Shown one piece after another: positions 8,706 to 18,180 of a stretch of 59,744 nt of DNA. Both the position numbers and the translations under genes were made by a program. The DNA comes from GCA-002790365 sp964486645. Lineage in GTDB: Bacteria; Bacteroidota; Ignavibacteria; Ignavibacteriales; Ignavibacteriaceae. Position 1 is the stretch's first letter. Each line of letters opens with the position of its first letter. Below the pieces are notes generated by a model that saw nothing but the letters and a program-made list of their open reading frames with translations, was not told where the DNA came from and did no database searches. The stretch covers positions 1-59,744 of the forward strand of contig CAZAOG010000006.1 of the NCBI GenBank assembly GCA_964486645.1, written 5' to 3'.

Positions 8706-11612
8706 ATGAGAAGAATATCATTCATTACCATCGTAATATTATTAGTATTAAGTTCATTTGAATTTACGGACGCTCAGCGACGCAGCGATGTTTTTAAATT
8801 ACAAGCACAAAAAAAGATGCTTGTTGGTCGTTACGGTGAAGCAATTGACCTTTTAAACAAATACATATCCGCAAATCCGCAAAAAGCCGACGGGTACAAT
8901 CTGCGCGGATTAAGTTTTGAAAAAAGGAAGGTATACGAATATGCCGTTTACGATTTTAAATCTGCAAGAAAGCTTCAGCCAAAAAACAAACAAATAAATG
9001 CAAACCTGGCAAGAGCTACCGCTGCATGGCATACATTACTGTATAATAATATTGAAGGTTATAAAAGAGAAATTGCCATTGACCCCAGTAGACCGATAAA
9101 TTATTTGAAAATTGGCAAAGCCTATAAAAATCTCGGTAAATGGGGCTTAGCCGAACAATGGTACGATAAATATTTAACGATGGAAGAAGCATCGGCCGAC
9201 GAGATAATTAGATATTCTGAAATACTTGCAAAAAACGGTCACATTAAAAAAGGTGAGCCGATATTAAAAAGATATACTGAAAAATATCCTAAAGACCAAA
9301 GACTTTGGTCGAGGTACGGATATTTTGTGATGTGGCTGGGTAAAAATAAAACCGCAATAAATGCGTTTGAAAACGCTCTTGCAATCCGCCCATATTTCAA
9401 AGAAGCTTTGGACGGCTTGGACAGAGCAAAGGGCAAACCTTATATCTATTCAATCAACGATACCTCGGTTAGATACAGAAACGGACGAATTGTCAGGAAA
9501 AGACCTAAACGATTTGAATATGCAATTGATAAATATTATAGAATATTGAAAAGAAAACCGGAAGATAACGCACTGAGATTTAAGCTGATTAACGAGTTGG
9601 TAAAAGTAGAAAGATTTGTCGAAGCCGAAGCACAGTTAAAAATATTAACCGAAAATGGTGTTGACCCGGATAGAGTTGAAGCCTTAACGGAACAAGTTAT
9701 TACTAAAAAAGATAGTGTGGCTCAAATTAGAATTGCGCAGTATACGGAAAAAATCAAGACAGATCCTACAAACAAAAAAATAGTTTTAAAACTTGCTAAT
9801 TATTATGCAGGGGTAAGTGATTATGACAGTGCATTAGAAATATTAAACGAATATATGAATAGAGTACCGGGTACGAATCCCGATATAAGATTTTTAATAG
9901 CCAAATACTCTGCTTGGAATTATGACTTTGACAAAGCCGATGAAGAAATAAAAATATTGCTAAAAGCATACCCCAACAATTTGGATTACCAATTATTGCA
10001 GGGTCAAATTTCGGTTTGGGCAGTTAGAGACCTTGACGAAGCAAGAGGTTATTTAGAAAGTGTTTTAAATAAAGAACCTAATAATATTTACGCCAATGTT
10101 GCAATGGTTACTTTAAACTCGTGGCAGAAAAATTTTGAAGAAGCAAAACAGTATTTGGATATTGCAAAAAGTATAAATGCAAATTCAAACATGGTTATTT
10201 CTGCGGAACAATTTTATTTAAGAGCTCTTTCGGCTAATGAAGGGTTAAAAATTATGCAAATTAGAGCTGACGCCGGACAATTAGCCATGGATGGAGATTA
10301 TGAAGCCGCGGTGGAAAAATATGATGAATATCTGTCAAAAATTACAGCGCCTACAAGACAAGAACTTTTGGAATATGCCGACATTTTATTTGCTGCAAAA
10401 TATTATGATAAAGCAGTATCAACATACGACCAAATTTTGGAAGAAGGCGATGATTTTGACGTGCAGCTGTTAAAAGCAAGAGCCCAATTATGGACTTCTG
10501 ATTCAACGGCGGCATTAAATCAATTCAAAATATTAGCCGCTGAGCACCCGGAAAGTTATGAGGCTAATTTGTACCTTGGTGAAGCTTATGCTAAAATGAA
10601 AGAATACGGTGAAGCAAGAGACGTTTATGAAAAAATGTTGGAGCCTTCCGATAATCCGGATAAAATACAGTTGGATTCAACTCAGATAAATATAATAAAT
10701 GCAAGAATGGGTTGGTTACCGACAGGCGGAGGTTTCGGAGATATATTTTCTGCTTTCCCAAGTTATATGGCGTTAAATCCTATAGCGACGTATTTTGCCG
10801 ACAACCAGGACTTTTCATTTAACAAAGTCGGTTTAGGCATGCAATTAGGTCTGACAAGCTTTATGAGTGCCGGTGTGGTTTACAACAGAACCCATTTGCA
10901 AAGTAGTATCCTTAGAAATGATCTTACGTCGTTTAAGGGACAATTAATATTCAGATTATCCGATTATATTACAACTACTGCTAGTTTTGGCACGCAAAGA
11001 GACCAATTTGGATTTAAAAGAAATATATCCGATTTGGTATTCAGAGCTGAAGATCCTAAGGAATATTCTTTAGTTGCCGCTTATGAAAATAATGACGGTA
11101 GGATAATTTTAATGTCGCCAAACTTGATTGGGTTTAATAATTATACCGTAGATATGTTTACCGTAAGCGGATTCTATCTACCTTCTTCGGTTGTTAAAAT
11201 ATCGGGGTTCTTCCGTTATGCAACAATTTCCGACGGAAATGCCTTTAACAATTTACAACTTCGTATTGGTAGGAAATTCTATAAAAATATCTTTTTGGGA
11301 TATGAATTTGGTTACGCCAATTATAAATTTGATAATCCCTTATATTATACACCTCAAAATTATGATACACATAGTTTATGGATGGAATGGAATGCTAAAA
11401 GGACCAAAAAAGTCAGGTTAAATTTAGGCGGAAAAATAGGATATGCCCCAAGTATAAATTATATTCTTAGGGAAGCATACGGTGAAATCTTTTACCAGCC
11501 GGTGCCTTACTTTACGCTTAACGGCAAAATAGGAGCATCGAGTTCTTATAGATCAAACACCAGTTACAATACAATATTCGTAACGCTTTCAGCTTACTGG
11601 AGTTTCTTCTAA
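8706..11612 (+). CDS. TPR-rich outer-membrane beta-barrel exporter (PgaA/YaiO-like)
   Basis: A 968-residue protein with a signal peptide (1-23, ending TDAQ). An array of TPR-like helix pairs runs from about 25 to 660 (for example GRYGEAIDLLNKY, YDSALEILNEYM, GDYEAAVEKYDEY). A C-terminal region of about 280 residues (690-968) has alternating amphipathic strands and ends in an aromatic WSFF, as in YaiO-type barrels. This is the plan of PgaA and BcsC, which guide a nascent polysaccharide through the periplasm (TPR) and out through the porin. Its place between the ATPase-like genes and the GT2 synthase supports that role. No coordinates suggest a frameshift. The export substrate is unknown. Confidence 0.75.
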   Translation: MRRISFITIVILLVLSSFEFTDAQRRSDVFKLQAQKKMLVGRYGEAIDLLNKYISANPQKADGYNLRGLSFEKRKVYEYAVYDFKSARKLQPKNKQINANLARATAAWHTLLYNNIEGYKREIAIDPSRPINYLKIGKAYKNLGKWGLAEQWYDKYLTMEEASADEIIRYSEILAKNGHIKKGEPILKRYTEKYPKDQRLWSRYGYFVMWLGKNKTAINAFENALAIRPYFKEALDGLDRAKGKPYIYSINDTSVRYRNGRIVRKRPKRFEYAIDKYYRILKRKPEDNALRFKLINELVKVERFVEAEAQLKILTENGVDPDRVEALTEQVITKKDSVAQIRIAQYTEKIKTDPTNKKIVLKLANYYAGVSDYDSALEILNEYMNRVPGTNPDIRFLIAKYSAWNYDFDKADEEIKILLKAYPNNLDYQLLQGQISVWAVRDLDEARGYLESVLNKEPNNIYANVAMVTLNSWQKNFEEAKQYLDIAKSINANSNMVISAEQFYLRALSANEGLKIMQIRADAGQLAMDGDYEAAVEKYDEYLSKITAPTRQELLEYADILFAAKYYDKAVSTYDQILEEGDDFDVQLLKARAQLWTSDSTAALNQFKILAAEHPESYEANLYLGEAYAKMKEYGEARDVYEKMLEPSDNPDKIQLDSTQINIINARMGWLPTGGGFGDIFSAFPSYMALNPIATYFADNQDFSFNKVGLGMQLGLTSFMSAGVVYNRTHLQSSILRNDLTSFKGQLIFRLSDYITTTASFGTQRDQFGFKRNISDLVFRAEDPKEYSLVAAYENNDGRIILMSPNLIGFNNYTVDMFTVSGFYLPSSVVKISGFFRYATISDGNAFNNLQLRIGRKFYKNIFLGYEFGYANYKFDNPLYYTPQNYDTHSLWMEWNAKRTKKVRLNLGGKIGYAPSINYILREAYGEIFYQPVPYFTLNGKIGASSSYRSNTSYNTIFVTLSAYWSFF

Positions 11613-11666
11613 AATGGGGTAAATAATATTAGGTATTAAATAATATTATATAATTATAAATTTTGG

Positions 11667-11712
11667 TATCCTGTTTAAGAGTAAATTTATGAAATTAAAC
11701 AGGATATTGCTT
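11667..11712 (+). terminator. stem-loop between porin and SGNH genes
   Basis: TATCCTGTTTAA (11667-11678) and TTAAACAGGATA (11695-11706) form a perfect 12-bp inverted repeat with a 16-base loop. A short weak T-rich stretch (TTGCTTTT) follows. It could be a partial terminator or an mRNA-stabilising structure that adjusts expression of the downstream genes. The T-tract is poor, so full termination is uncertain. Confidence 0.5.
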
Positions 11713-11746
11713 TTAATAAAAAAACAATTAAATTAAATAATTTTCC

Positions 11747-11761
11747 GGGAGGTTTATTGTG
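11747..11761 (+). promoter_or_regulatory. strong ribosome binding site fixing a GTG start
   Basis: GGGAGG at 11747-11752 lies six bases before GTG at 11759-11761. This is one of the best Shine-Dalgarno matches in the window and supports the GTG as the start of the SGNH gene. No ATG is present before the signal peptide. Confidence 0.7.
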
Positions 11762-13153
11762 GTTATTACTCCGAAACTCAACTTTGCCATTTCAACTAAC
11801 AAAATATTACTGTTTGCGGCAGTTTTTGTGTTTGTATTTCAAATAAATTTTACAAATGCAAAAAACGATAAAGATAAAAATGCCGGTGGAGGATTAACCT
11901 TAAAATCAAATTCCGAAGTAAATTCTGTAGCAACAAACAATGACGTAAACATTGAAGATAAATCAATTATAGATTTTACCGAAGACTTTGCAGGCTTGAA
12001 CGACGAGTTAAACGTAAATTCTAACAACTACGGGAGTGTTCTAGGAAAATTTGTACCTATAACCGGTAATGTAAAAGAATTGTATAAATTCTTCAGAGCC
12101 TTGAGAAAAAGCAGAAGTAAGAAAATAAGGATTGCCCACTACGGAGATTCTATTTTATTGGGTGATGTAATTACGGAAAATCTGAGACAAAACTTACAAA
12201 ATAAATTCGGCGGAGACGGAATAGGATTTCTTTCCATCTCTCCTGATGACATAAGAATGAAAAGGACCGTTAGACAAACCGTAAGCGGAAACTGGATAAA
12301 GGGTTCGATTACCAAGGGAAATCCGAAGCATTTTCCGATTGGGATTAGCGGTTTAACGGCAAAAGCAACCGGAAACAGCAAAGTAAAATATGAAACAACA
12401 AAATTTATGAGAACTTCTCGTTCATTTAATGTTGTAAGGGTATTTTACAGCAATGCAGGTTCTTCTTCCAGTATTAAATATTCTTTTGAAAGCAATAAAT
12501 TTAAAATTAAAAAATTGCAGCCGGGTCCAGGCGTAAAAGAAATAATACTTCGATCAACTCATTTGGAAACTTCAATAGATATTAATTTTGGCGGGGCTGC
12601 AGGTACGTTTATTTACGGAGTAAGTCTTGAGACCGGTAATGGAGTTTACGTTGATAATTTTCCTTTGACGGGTAATTCCGGCGTTTCTTTAACTCAACTT
12701 GAGAAAAAAACTTTAAAAGCATTTAATAAATATCTGAACTATAAATTAATCATCATCCAGTTTGGCGTAAATGCTACACAGCTAACAATGAATTTTAACT
12801 GGTATAAGAACAAGATGATTAGGGTTATTAACCATTTCAAAAAAGCTTTTCCCGATGCAAGCATACTTGTAATAAGTGTGGGAGATAAAAGCATAAAAAG
12901 GGGTTCCAGGTTTGTAACCGATCCGAAAGTTATTCAACTACTTAGAACTCAAAAAAAGATAATTGCCAAAACAAAAGTTGCATTTTGGAATCTTTATGAG
13001 GCTATGGGCGGGAAAAATTCATTAAATAAATGGGTAAATGCCGGTCCGCCGCTCGGACTGAGAGATTATATACATTTTACAAATTTAGGCGGAAAGGTGG
13101 TTGCAGACCTAATTACGCAGGCTTTAATGAAAGAATATAATAAAATGAGATGA
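11759..13153 (+). CDS. secreted SGNH/GDSL-type hydrolase or acyltransferase
   Basis: A 464-residue exported protein: signal peptide about 1-35 (ending TNAKN), a low-complexity Asn/Ser/Asp-rich linker to about 95, then an SGNH domain. Block I is HYGDSI with the nucleophile S131. An oxyanion-type GVNA motif follows IIQF. Block V is DYIHFTNLGG with D436 and H439. In polysaccharide loci such enzymes (AlgJ/AlgX-like, PatB-like) add or remove O-acetyl groups in the periplasm, and that role is inferred here from position between the porin and the synthase. No MBOAT acetyl donor is encoded nearby, so deacetylation or another esterase role is equally possible. Translation starts at GTG with a strong ribosome binding site. 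Confidence 0.7.
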   Translation: MVITPKLNFAISTNKILLFAAVFVFVFQINFTNAKNDKDKNAGGGLTLKSNSEVNSVATNNDVNIEDKSIIDFTEDFAGLNDELNVNSNNYGSVLGKFVPITGNVKELYKFFRALRKSRSKKIRIAHYGDSILLGDVITENLRQNLQNKFGGDGIGFLSISPDDIRMKRTVRQTVSGNWIKGSITKGNPKHFPIGISGLTAKATGNSKVKYETTKFMRTSRSFNVVRVFYSNAGSSSSIKYSFESNKFKIKKLQPGPGVKEIILRSTHLETSIDINFGGAAGTFIYGVSLETGNGVYVDNFPLTGNSGVSLTQLEKKTLKAFNKYLNYKLIIIQFGVNATQLTMNFNWYKNKMIRVINHFKKAFPDASILVISVGDKSIKRGSRFVTDPKVIQLLRTQKKIIAKTKVAFWNLYEAMGGKNSLNKWVNAGPPLGLRDYIHFTNLGGKVVADLITQALMKEYNKMR

Positions 13154-13320
13154 TTACGATAAAAACAAAAAATGCATTATTATGAGATATTTTACTGAAA
13201 TTAGTCTTAAAGCATTACAATTTTCTATAAAAAAAGCTTATAAATAATTAAAAAACAAACATTTAAACTGGCATTATAATTGAACTAATATCATTCAAGT
13301 ATTAAAAAAAAGAGAAAAAA

Positions 13321-14721
13321 ATGGAAGTAGGCCAAAAAGTTAAAAAAGCAGTATTCACAATAAAAAACAAAAAAGAACAACGACAAAATGATGCAGGTTC
13401 TGTAAAATATTTAAAAAGAATATTTGTTAGCGGCTTATTGTCATTAATTCTTTTAATTGTAATTATATATACTTTACCTCAGACTGTTCTTGACGTAAGT
13501 TCTTTACTTGAATATACAACAATTGTAGCGTTGGTAATCTTTTTGTTTGTATTGGTATTCAGATATTTTGCTATTCTTGTAATGGCTTATCTTTACATAA
13601 ACCAATATACATACAAACCATCAACCGGTTTTTTTCCGTTTGTATCTATTATAGTTCCCGTATATAACGAAGAAAAAGTAGTTTCAGAATCAATAAAATC
13701 TCTTTTAGATCTGAACTATTCAAATTATGAAATTATTGTTGTTAATGACGGTTCTACAGATAACACAAAAGAAGTTGCTGAATCTTTGGTCGGTTATCAG
13801 AAGGGAAGACTTTCTGATGTTAAAATATCGTTGATAAATAAACCTAACGGCGGTAAAGCACAAGCCCTGAATGCAGGAATTAAATATTCAAAAGCGGAAA
13901 TAGTTCTTTGTATGGACGGTGATTCACAATTATCACCGGATTCAGTAAAATTAGCTGTCAGACACTTCAGCAACCCTGAAATTGGTGCTGTTGCAGGAAA
14001 CGTAAAAGTTATTAACAGAGGCAAATTATTAACCGATTTACAAGCACTTGAATACATTGAAGGGCTTAATATGGCCAGAAGTGCTCAGAGTTTTGTGAAC
14101 TTGGTAAATATAATACCTGGTCCTATTGGTTTATTCAGAAAAAAAGCAATTGAAGAAGCAGGTTTTTATTCAAGCGATACATTTGCCGAAGATGCAGATC
14201 TTACATTAAAAGTTTTGGCAAACGGCTGGAAAATCTATTATGAACCAAATTCTATCTCTTATACGGAAGCACCTGAAAAATTACATCAGTTGTTAAAACA
14301 GAGATACAGATGGACAAGAGGAATTATTCAGTCTATTAGAAAACACAAAAAATTGATGGTAAATCCTACAATTAACTTTGGTGATACGTTTATAATGTGG
14401 ACAATGGCCTACGAAGCACTTATATGGCCCGTAATGAATATAGCAGCTAATGTGTTCTTCATAGTTGCTGCAATATTCTTTGGATTTACATCACTAATTT
14501 TCTTCTGGTGGGCAGGCTTGGCGTTGTTAGACTTAGTGACAGCCTTATACTGTGTCGCAGTTGAAAAAGAAGAATTTAGACTCGTTCCTTATTCTTTAAT
14601 ATACAGAATGGTATTCATTCTTATAATCGACGTTAGTAAAGTGATGTCAACTATTGAAGAATTCTTAGGCATTAGAATGTCTTGGGGAAAATTGGAAAGA
14701 GTTGGAGCTTTAAAAGCATAA
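13321..14721 (+). CDS. processive family 2 glycosyltransferase (PgaC/BcsA-like synthase)
   Basis: A 466-residue inner-membrane polysaccharide synthase. Two N-terminal membrane segments (about 33-55 and 64-92) precede the GT-A domain with NDGSTD (142-147), DGDSQ (199-203), the catalytic-base motif AEDAD (289-293) and the acceptor motif QRYRW (327-331). Further membrane segments lie at about 355-400 and 420-445. All residues expected for a processive beta-glycosyltransferase are present, so the synthase itself looks active. Size and lack of a PilZ domain favour a PgaC/hyaluronan-synthase-like enzyme over BcsA; the sugar (GlcNAc or other) cannot be told. It follows the SGNH gene after 167 bp and is 37 bp from the next gene. 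Confidence 0.85.
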   Translation: MEVGQKVKKAVFTIKNKKEQRQNDAGSVKYLKRIFVSGLLSLILLIVIIYTLPQTVLDVSSLLEYTTIVALVIFLFVLVFRYFAILVMAYLYINQYTYKPSTGFFPFVSIIVPVYNEEKVVSESIKSLLDLNYSNYEIIVVNDGSTDNTKEVAESLVGYQKGRLSDVKISLINKPNGGKAQALNAGIKYSKAEIVLCMDGDSQLSPDSVKLAVRHFSNPEIGAVAGNVKVINRGKLLTDLQALEYIEGLNMARSAQSFVNLVNIIPGPIGLFRKKAIEEAGFYSSDTFAEDADLTLKVLANGWKIYYEPNSISYTEAPEKLHQLLKQRYRWTRGIIQSIRKHKKLMVNPTINFGDTFIMWTMAYEALIWPVMNIAANVFFIVAAIFFGFTSLIFFWWAGLALLDLVTALYCVAVEKEEFRLVPYSLIYRMVFILIIDVSKVMSTIEEFLGIRMSWGKLERVGALKA

Positions 14722-14758
14722 TTTTTAATTAACTAAATTATTAAATAAGAGGTAACTC

Positions 14759-15217
14759 ATGGAACTTATACCGATTCTATCGACAATCATCCTTGTTGCT
14801 ACAATAAGCACTTTTATATTGGCAATAGGCGCTTATATTCTCTATAAAATTAGAGAAAGCAGAGGAGAACAATTTGTTGCAGCCGGACCTTCAGAAGTTA
14901 AAGCTGAACTGGTAACCCCGGTAGCTGCACCTTCACCGGTTCGCGAGGTTGAAAGAGCACCGGCTCAGGTTGTTGTACAACAGCCGTTAGCAAGCAGTGG
15001 CCCGCAGCAACAGCCACAACCAATTTTTATTCAACAACAATATAGACCGGAAGTTACTCCGTTGCAATCAAGAGTAGGAGTACCGGCTTCGCAGTTTAAT
15101 GCAGCCGGTTATACAGCTACACCAAACACGAGAGATTCTAAATTTATGAAGTATACTACCGAAGGTTATGTGTCAGCTAAAGAAGATGTAAATGCAGGAG
15201 CATTAAAGTGGAAATAA
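14759..15217 (+). CDS. small single-pass membrane protein with Pro/Gln-rich linker
   Basis: A 152-residue protein I do not recognise. Residues 5-29 form one strong membrane segment. Residues 40-125 are rich in Pro, Gln, Val and Ala and look disordered. The last 27 residues (KFMKYTTEGYVSAKEDV and onward) look more ordered and could be a docking peptide. A GAGGT ribosome binding site lies upstream. Its position directly after the synthase and its overlap of ten bases with the next gene make it a PgaD-like accessory candidate, but PgaD has two membrane segments and no sequence similarity is evident. Confidence 0.65.
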   Translation: MELIPILSTIILVATISTFILAIGAYILYKIRESRGEQFVAAGPSEVKAELVTPVAAPSPVREVERAPAQVVVQQPLASSGPQQQPQPIFIQQQYRPEVTPLQSRVGVPASQFNAAGYTATPNTRDSKFMKYTTEGYVSAKEDVNAGALKWK

Positions 15218-17109
15218 AATCCAAAAAAAGAAAAAGCGGGATTAATCAAGCGTTAATTATATTTAGCGGATTAGTCTTTCTGATAGGAGCAATATTAACT
15301 TATTACTTTATTCTTCGCGGTGTGTTCGGTCAATTTGACACAAATAATCTTATTCCGAGTCCGAAGATAGTAAAAAGTGCTCTGGCAAAAGAAAAGCCGC
15401 ATATTGCCATTCTTTACTCTCAATATACTGAAAATATGCTGCCCGAGGGAAGTACCTGGTTAAATGATAACATTACTACTTGGAAGAAATTTCTTGATAA
15501 TTCCAACAAGCTTTACGATATCATTTCAGATGAAACGATCGAGTTAGGTCAACATTATAAATATGGCTTGATTATTCTTCCCGGATCCAAATCGCTAAGT
15601 GATAGAGAAGTGGTAAACCTTAAAAAGTTTGTTGACAGAGGCGGAAGCATATTCGCGACAAGCGGTACCGCTTCCTACTCGGATGACGGCAAATGGAGAG
15701 GTTGGGAATTCTTTAATGAAGTCTACGGAATTAATTTTGCTAAAGAAATAAAGAACGATGATTTTACAAAAATTCATACACTTCGCGGCGGTTTACCTAT
15801 AACTGCAAATATCCCTACGGGATTTCCGTTAAGGGTTGCTACTTGGGACAAACCGATTGCTGCCGAAGTTATGGACCCCAGAACCGTACAAGTAAGTTTT
15901 TGGTACAATTACAGACTTGAAAGCGGACTTGCAAGAGAAAATATTAAAAAGACCGCCGGCATTATTTACGGTAATTACGGGAAAGGACGATTTGTTTGGA
16001 TGGGATTCGAGATAAATTCCGTTATCGGTGTGCAGGAAGATTATATATTCTTTGAAAGACTATTCAATAATTCTATCAATTGGTTAACATACAGACCACT
16101 TGCATATTATAATGAATGGCCGAGAGGATATAAAGCCGCAGCTATTATTATGCCTATTCTTTCTCAAGAAATCTACAACATCAATAATTTGTTGAATGTA
16201 TTAAAATCTGAAAAAGTAAAAGCATCATTTTTTATTGACCCGTACAAAGCCGAGCAAAACAAAAAATTGGTAAAAAGATTGGTTAAATACGGTGAGGTCG
16301 GGGCTTTGGTTGACATTGGTTATTTAGCTTCAATCAACGATACGTCAAACAGCTTGGACGATTATACAACTCAATTAGAAAAATTAAGCAGTGCAAAATC
16401 GATACTGGAATCCGTTACAGGCAGAACTGTAAACGGCGCTATTCCATATTACGGTTTATTTGACGAAAATACGGTTCAATCTTTAATTGATGATAAATAT
16501 AAGTTTGTTATTACCGATTCATTAACAGATAGATCGGTGCCAAAAACAATAATACGCGGTGATGAAAAACTTATATCAATTACTAAAACAGCACGTGACG
16601 ATTATGAAGTGATCAGAGATTTTGGTCTGAATTTACCCGAATACCAATTATACACATATCAGGAAGATATTGACAGAATTTTATTTGAAGGCGGATTATA
16701 TGTGTTCAAAATGCACACAGAATATCAAAGTAAACCTGAGAATATAGGTGTTGTAAAAAAACTTATAAAAGAATTGAAAAGAAAAAATTTCTGGATTACT
16801 ACGGCATCCGAAGTAAGTAAATGGTTTGAAAGAAAAGATAAAGTAGAAGTTAGGGTAGAACCGAGAGGAGAAAACAGAACTGTTGTTACTGTTTCTAATC
16901 CCGGCAATAAAACCATCAATAATTTAGTCGTTAAGGTTGATCTTAATCAATCGGCCAGAAGAGTATCGCTGAGTACCGAAATCATCGGCACAAAAATAGC
17001 TAAATACGAATATGACAGAGCTAACAATTTAGTTTATCTGTACATAAATGATTTAGAAAAAGGCGAATCTCGTACATATTATTTGGATTATATAAGACCT
17101 AATTCTTGA
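15208..17109 (+). CDS. membrane-anchored NodB-like pseudo-deacetylase (PgaB-like position)
   Basis: A 633-residue protein starting at GTG 15208, ten bases inside the previous gene. An N-terminal anchor (about 14-36) is followed by a Rossmann/GATase-like domain (about 62-290: HIAILYSQY, GLIILPGSKSLS, FVDRGGSIFATSG). Next comes a region with the order of a polysaccharide-deacetylase barrel (about 305-545: AAAIIMPIL, KASFFIDPYK, YKFVITDS, YVFKMHTEYQ), then a C-terminal beta-sandwich (about 555-633). The NodB metal site is not visible: the TFDD motif is replaced by IIMPI and the HSxxH motif by VDIGYLAS. It therefore probably binds rather than deacetylates polymer. The family assignment is moderate; the loss of ligands is read directly from the sequence. 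Confidence 0.6.
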   Translation: MEIKSKKRKSGINQALIIFSGLVFLIGAILTYYFILRGVFGQFDTNNLIPSPKIVKSALAKEKPHIAILYSQYTENMLPEGSTWLNDNITTWKKFLDNSNKLYDIISDETIELGQHYKYGLIILPGSKSLSDREVVNLKKFVDRGGSIFATSGTASYSDDGKWRGWEFFNEVYGINFAKEIKNDDFTKIHTLRGGLPITANIPTGFPLRVATWDKPIAAEVMDPRTVQVSFWYNYRLESGLARENIKKTAGIIYGNYGKGRFVWMGFEINSVIGVQEDYIFFERLFNNSINWLTYRPLAYYNEWPRGYKAAAIIMPILSQEIYNINNLLNVLKSEKVKASFFIDPYKAEQNKKLVKRLVKYGEVGALVDIGYLASINDTSNSLDDYTTQLEKLSSAKSILESVTGRTVNGAIPYYGLFDENTVQSLIDDKYKFVITDSLTDRSVPKTIIRGDEKLISITKTARDDYEVIRDFGLNLPEYQLYTYQEDIDRILFEGGLYVFKMHTEYQSKPENIGVVKKLIKELKRKNFWITTASEVSKWFERKDKVEVRVEPRGENRTVVTVSNPGNKTINNLVVKVDLNQSARRVSLSTEIIGTKIAKYEYDRANNLVYLYINDLEKGESRTYYLDYIRPNS

Positions 17110-17125
17110 TATATTAAAATAAATT

Positions 17126-18121
17126 ATGAAAACAAAAATTAAATATTTAACTACTATTATTACGGCAATGTCACTTTATTTTGCAGGTTGTGTTAATTCG
17201 CCTACTTCGCCGACATCGGCTTTAGCGGGCGGACCAAGCGGTAGTATTTCAATTTTTTCACCTGTAACAGGTGATTCGGTAGGTTACGATCAGACGATTA
17301 TAAATTATTCCGTAACCCCGGTGGGCAGCAATAAATCGGTTGAATTATATATTGACGGGAAGTATTCTGCAACTTATTTTACAAATACTTCCAAAACGCC
17401 GCTCAAATTAGAATTCGATCAATCTAAAATAGGCGTAAAAATTAGTTATTATTTAAAGTATTACGATTCTAACGGAAGCGCTGCATATAGCGATACAATG
17501 AAAAATATACTTATAACGGAACCCAGAATTAAACCGAACAAACCTTATGCCGTAAAGTTGATTATGTTGCAGGGCACTTCGTCCAATACGATTAATATTT
17601 CGTGGTTAGACAATCCCCAAGGTGAGGTTTTTTATGAAGTATGGAGAAGAGACGGATTTACGGGAAACTATGTCAGGCAATTAGGACCATTAAATCCGGG
17701 TACTTTTAACATAAACGATAACGGACTTTTACCCAACGTTGTTTATTACTATAAAGTAAGAGGACAAAATAAATTTGGCTATTCGGAATTTAGCGAAGCC
17801 GTAAATACTGCCGGAGCCGGCGGTTCGGGTACTTTCCCGCCTCCTACGGGTTTAACGGGTGTGGCATTGACTTCATCATCGGTGAAATTGGTATGGCAGG
17901 ATAACAGCAATAACGAAAACTTATTCAAAATAGAAAGAAACGATAACTGGTCTGCTTGGTCTAAATACGAAACAATAGCCACAGTATCTCAGAATATTAC
18001 ATCATTTATTGATAACACAGGGGGTTTAACAGGCGGGCACGAATATCTATATAGAATAAAAGCATATTCTAATTCGGATTCCTCATGGTCAAATATAGCT
18101 TCTGTTAAAACCCCATTATAA
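17126..18121 (+). CDS. FN3-domain lipoprotein
   Basis: A 331-residue lipoprotein. The signal sequence ends in the lipobox-like LYFAGC (Cys at 22). A Ser/Thr/Pro-rich stretch follows, then an Ig-like domain (about 40-135: SVELYIDGKY) and two fibronectin type III domains (about 140-230 and 238-331) with the usual W and Y-x-Y-x-V/I-x-A/G strands (VYYYKVRGQNKFGYS, EYLYRIKAYSNSDSS). Such modules bind carbohydrate or other proteins at the cell surface or in the periplasm. It follows the deacetylase-like gene by 16 bp and probably belongs to the same transcript. No enzyme motif is seen. Confidence 0.75.
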   Translation: MKTKIKYLTTIITAMSLYFAGCVNSPTSPTSALAGGPSGSISIFSPVTGDSVGYDQTIINYSVTPVGSNKSVELYIDGKYSATYFTNTSKTPLKLEFDQSKIGVKISYYLKYYDSNGSAAYSDTMKNILITEPRIKPNKPYAVKLIMLQGTSSNTINISWLDNPQGEVFYEVWRRDGFTGNYVRQLGPLNPGTFNINDNGLLPNVVYYYKVRGQNKFGYSEFSEAVNTAGAGGSGTFPPPTGLTGVALTSSSVKLVWQDNSNNENLFKIERNDNWSAWSKYETIATVSQNITSFIDNTGGLTGGHEYLYRIKAYSNSDSSWSNIASVKTPL

Positions 18122-18180
18122 TAGATCTTATTCTAATTGATAAAATCTATTTTATGGTTTATATTTTCTTTTAACTGTTA

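Noticed and set aside
13268..13283. Possible sigma-54 promoter before the GT2 gene (CTGGCATTATAATTGA)
   Set aside because: The -24 part fits, but the essential GC of the -12 box is GA, so it is not a convincing site.
14759..15217. pgaD
   Set aside because: Position fits, but the protein has one membrane segment, a long Pro/Gln-rich linker and no visible PgaD similarity.
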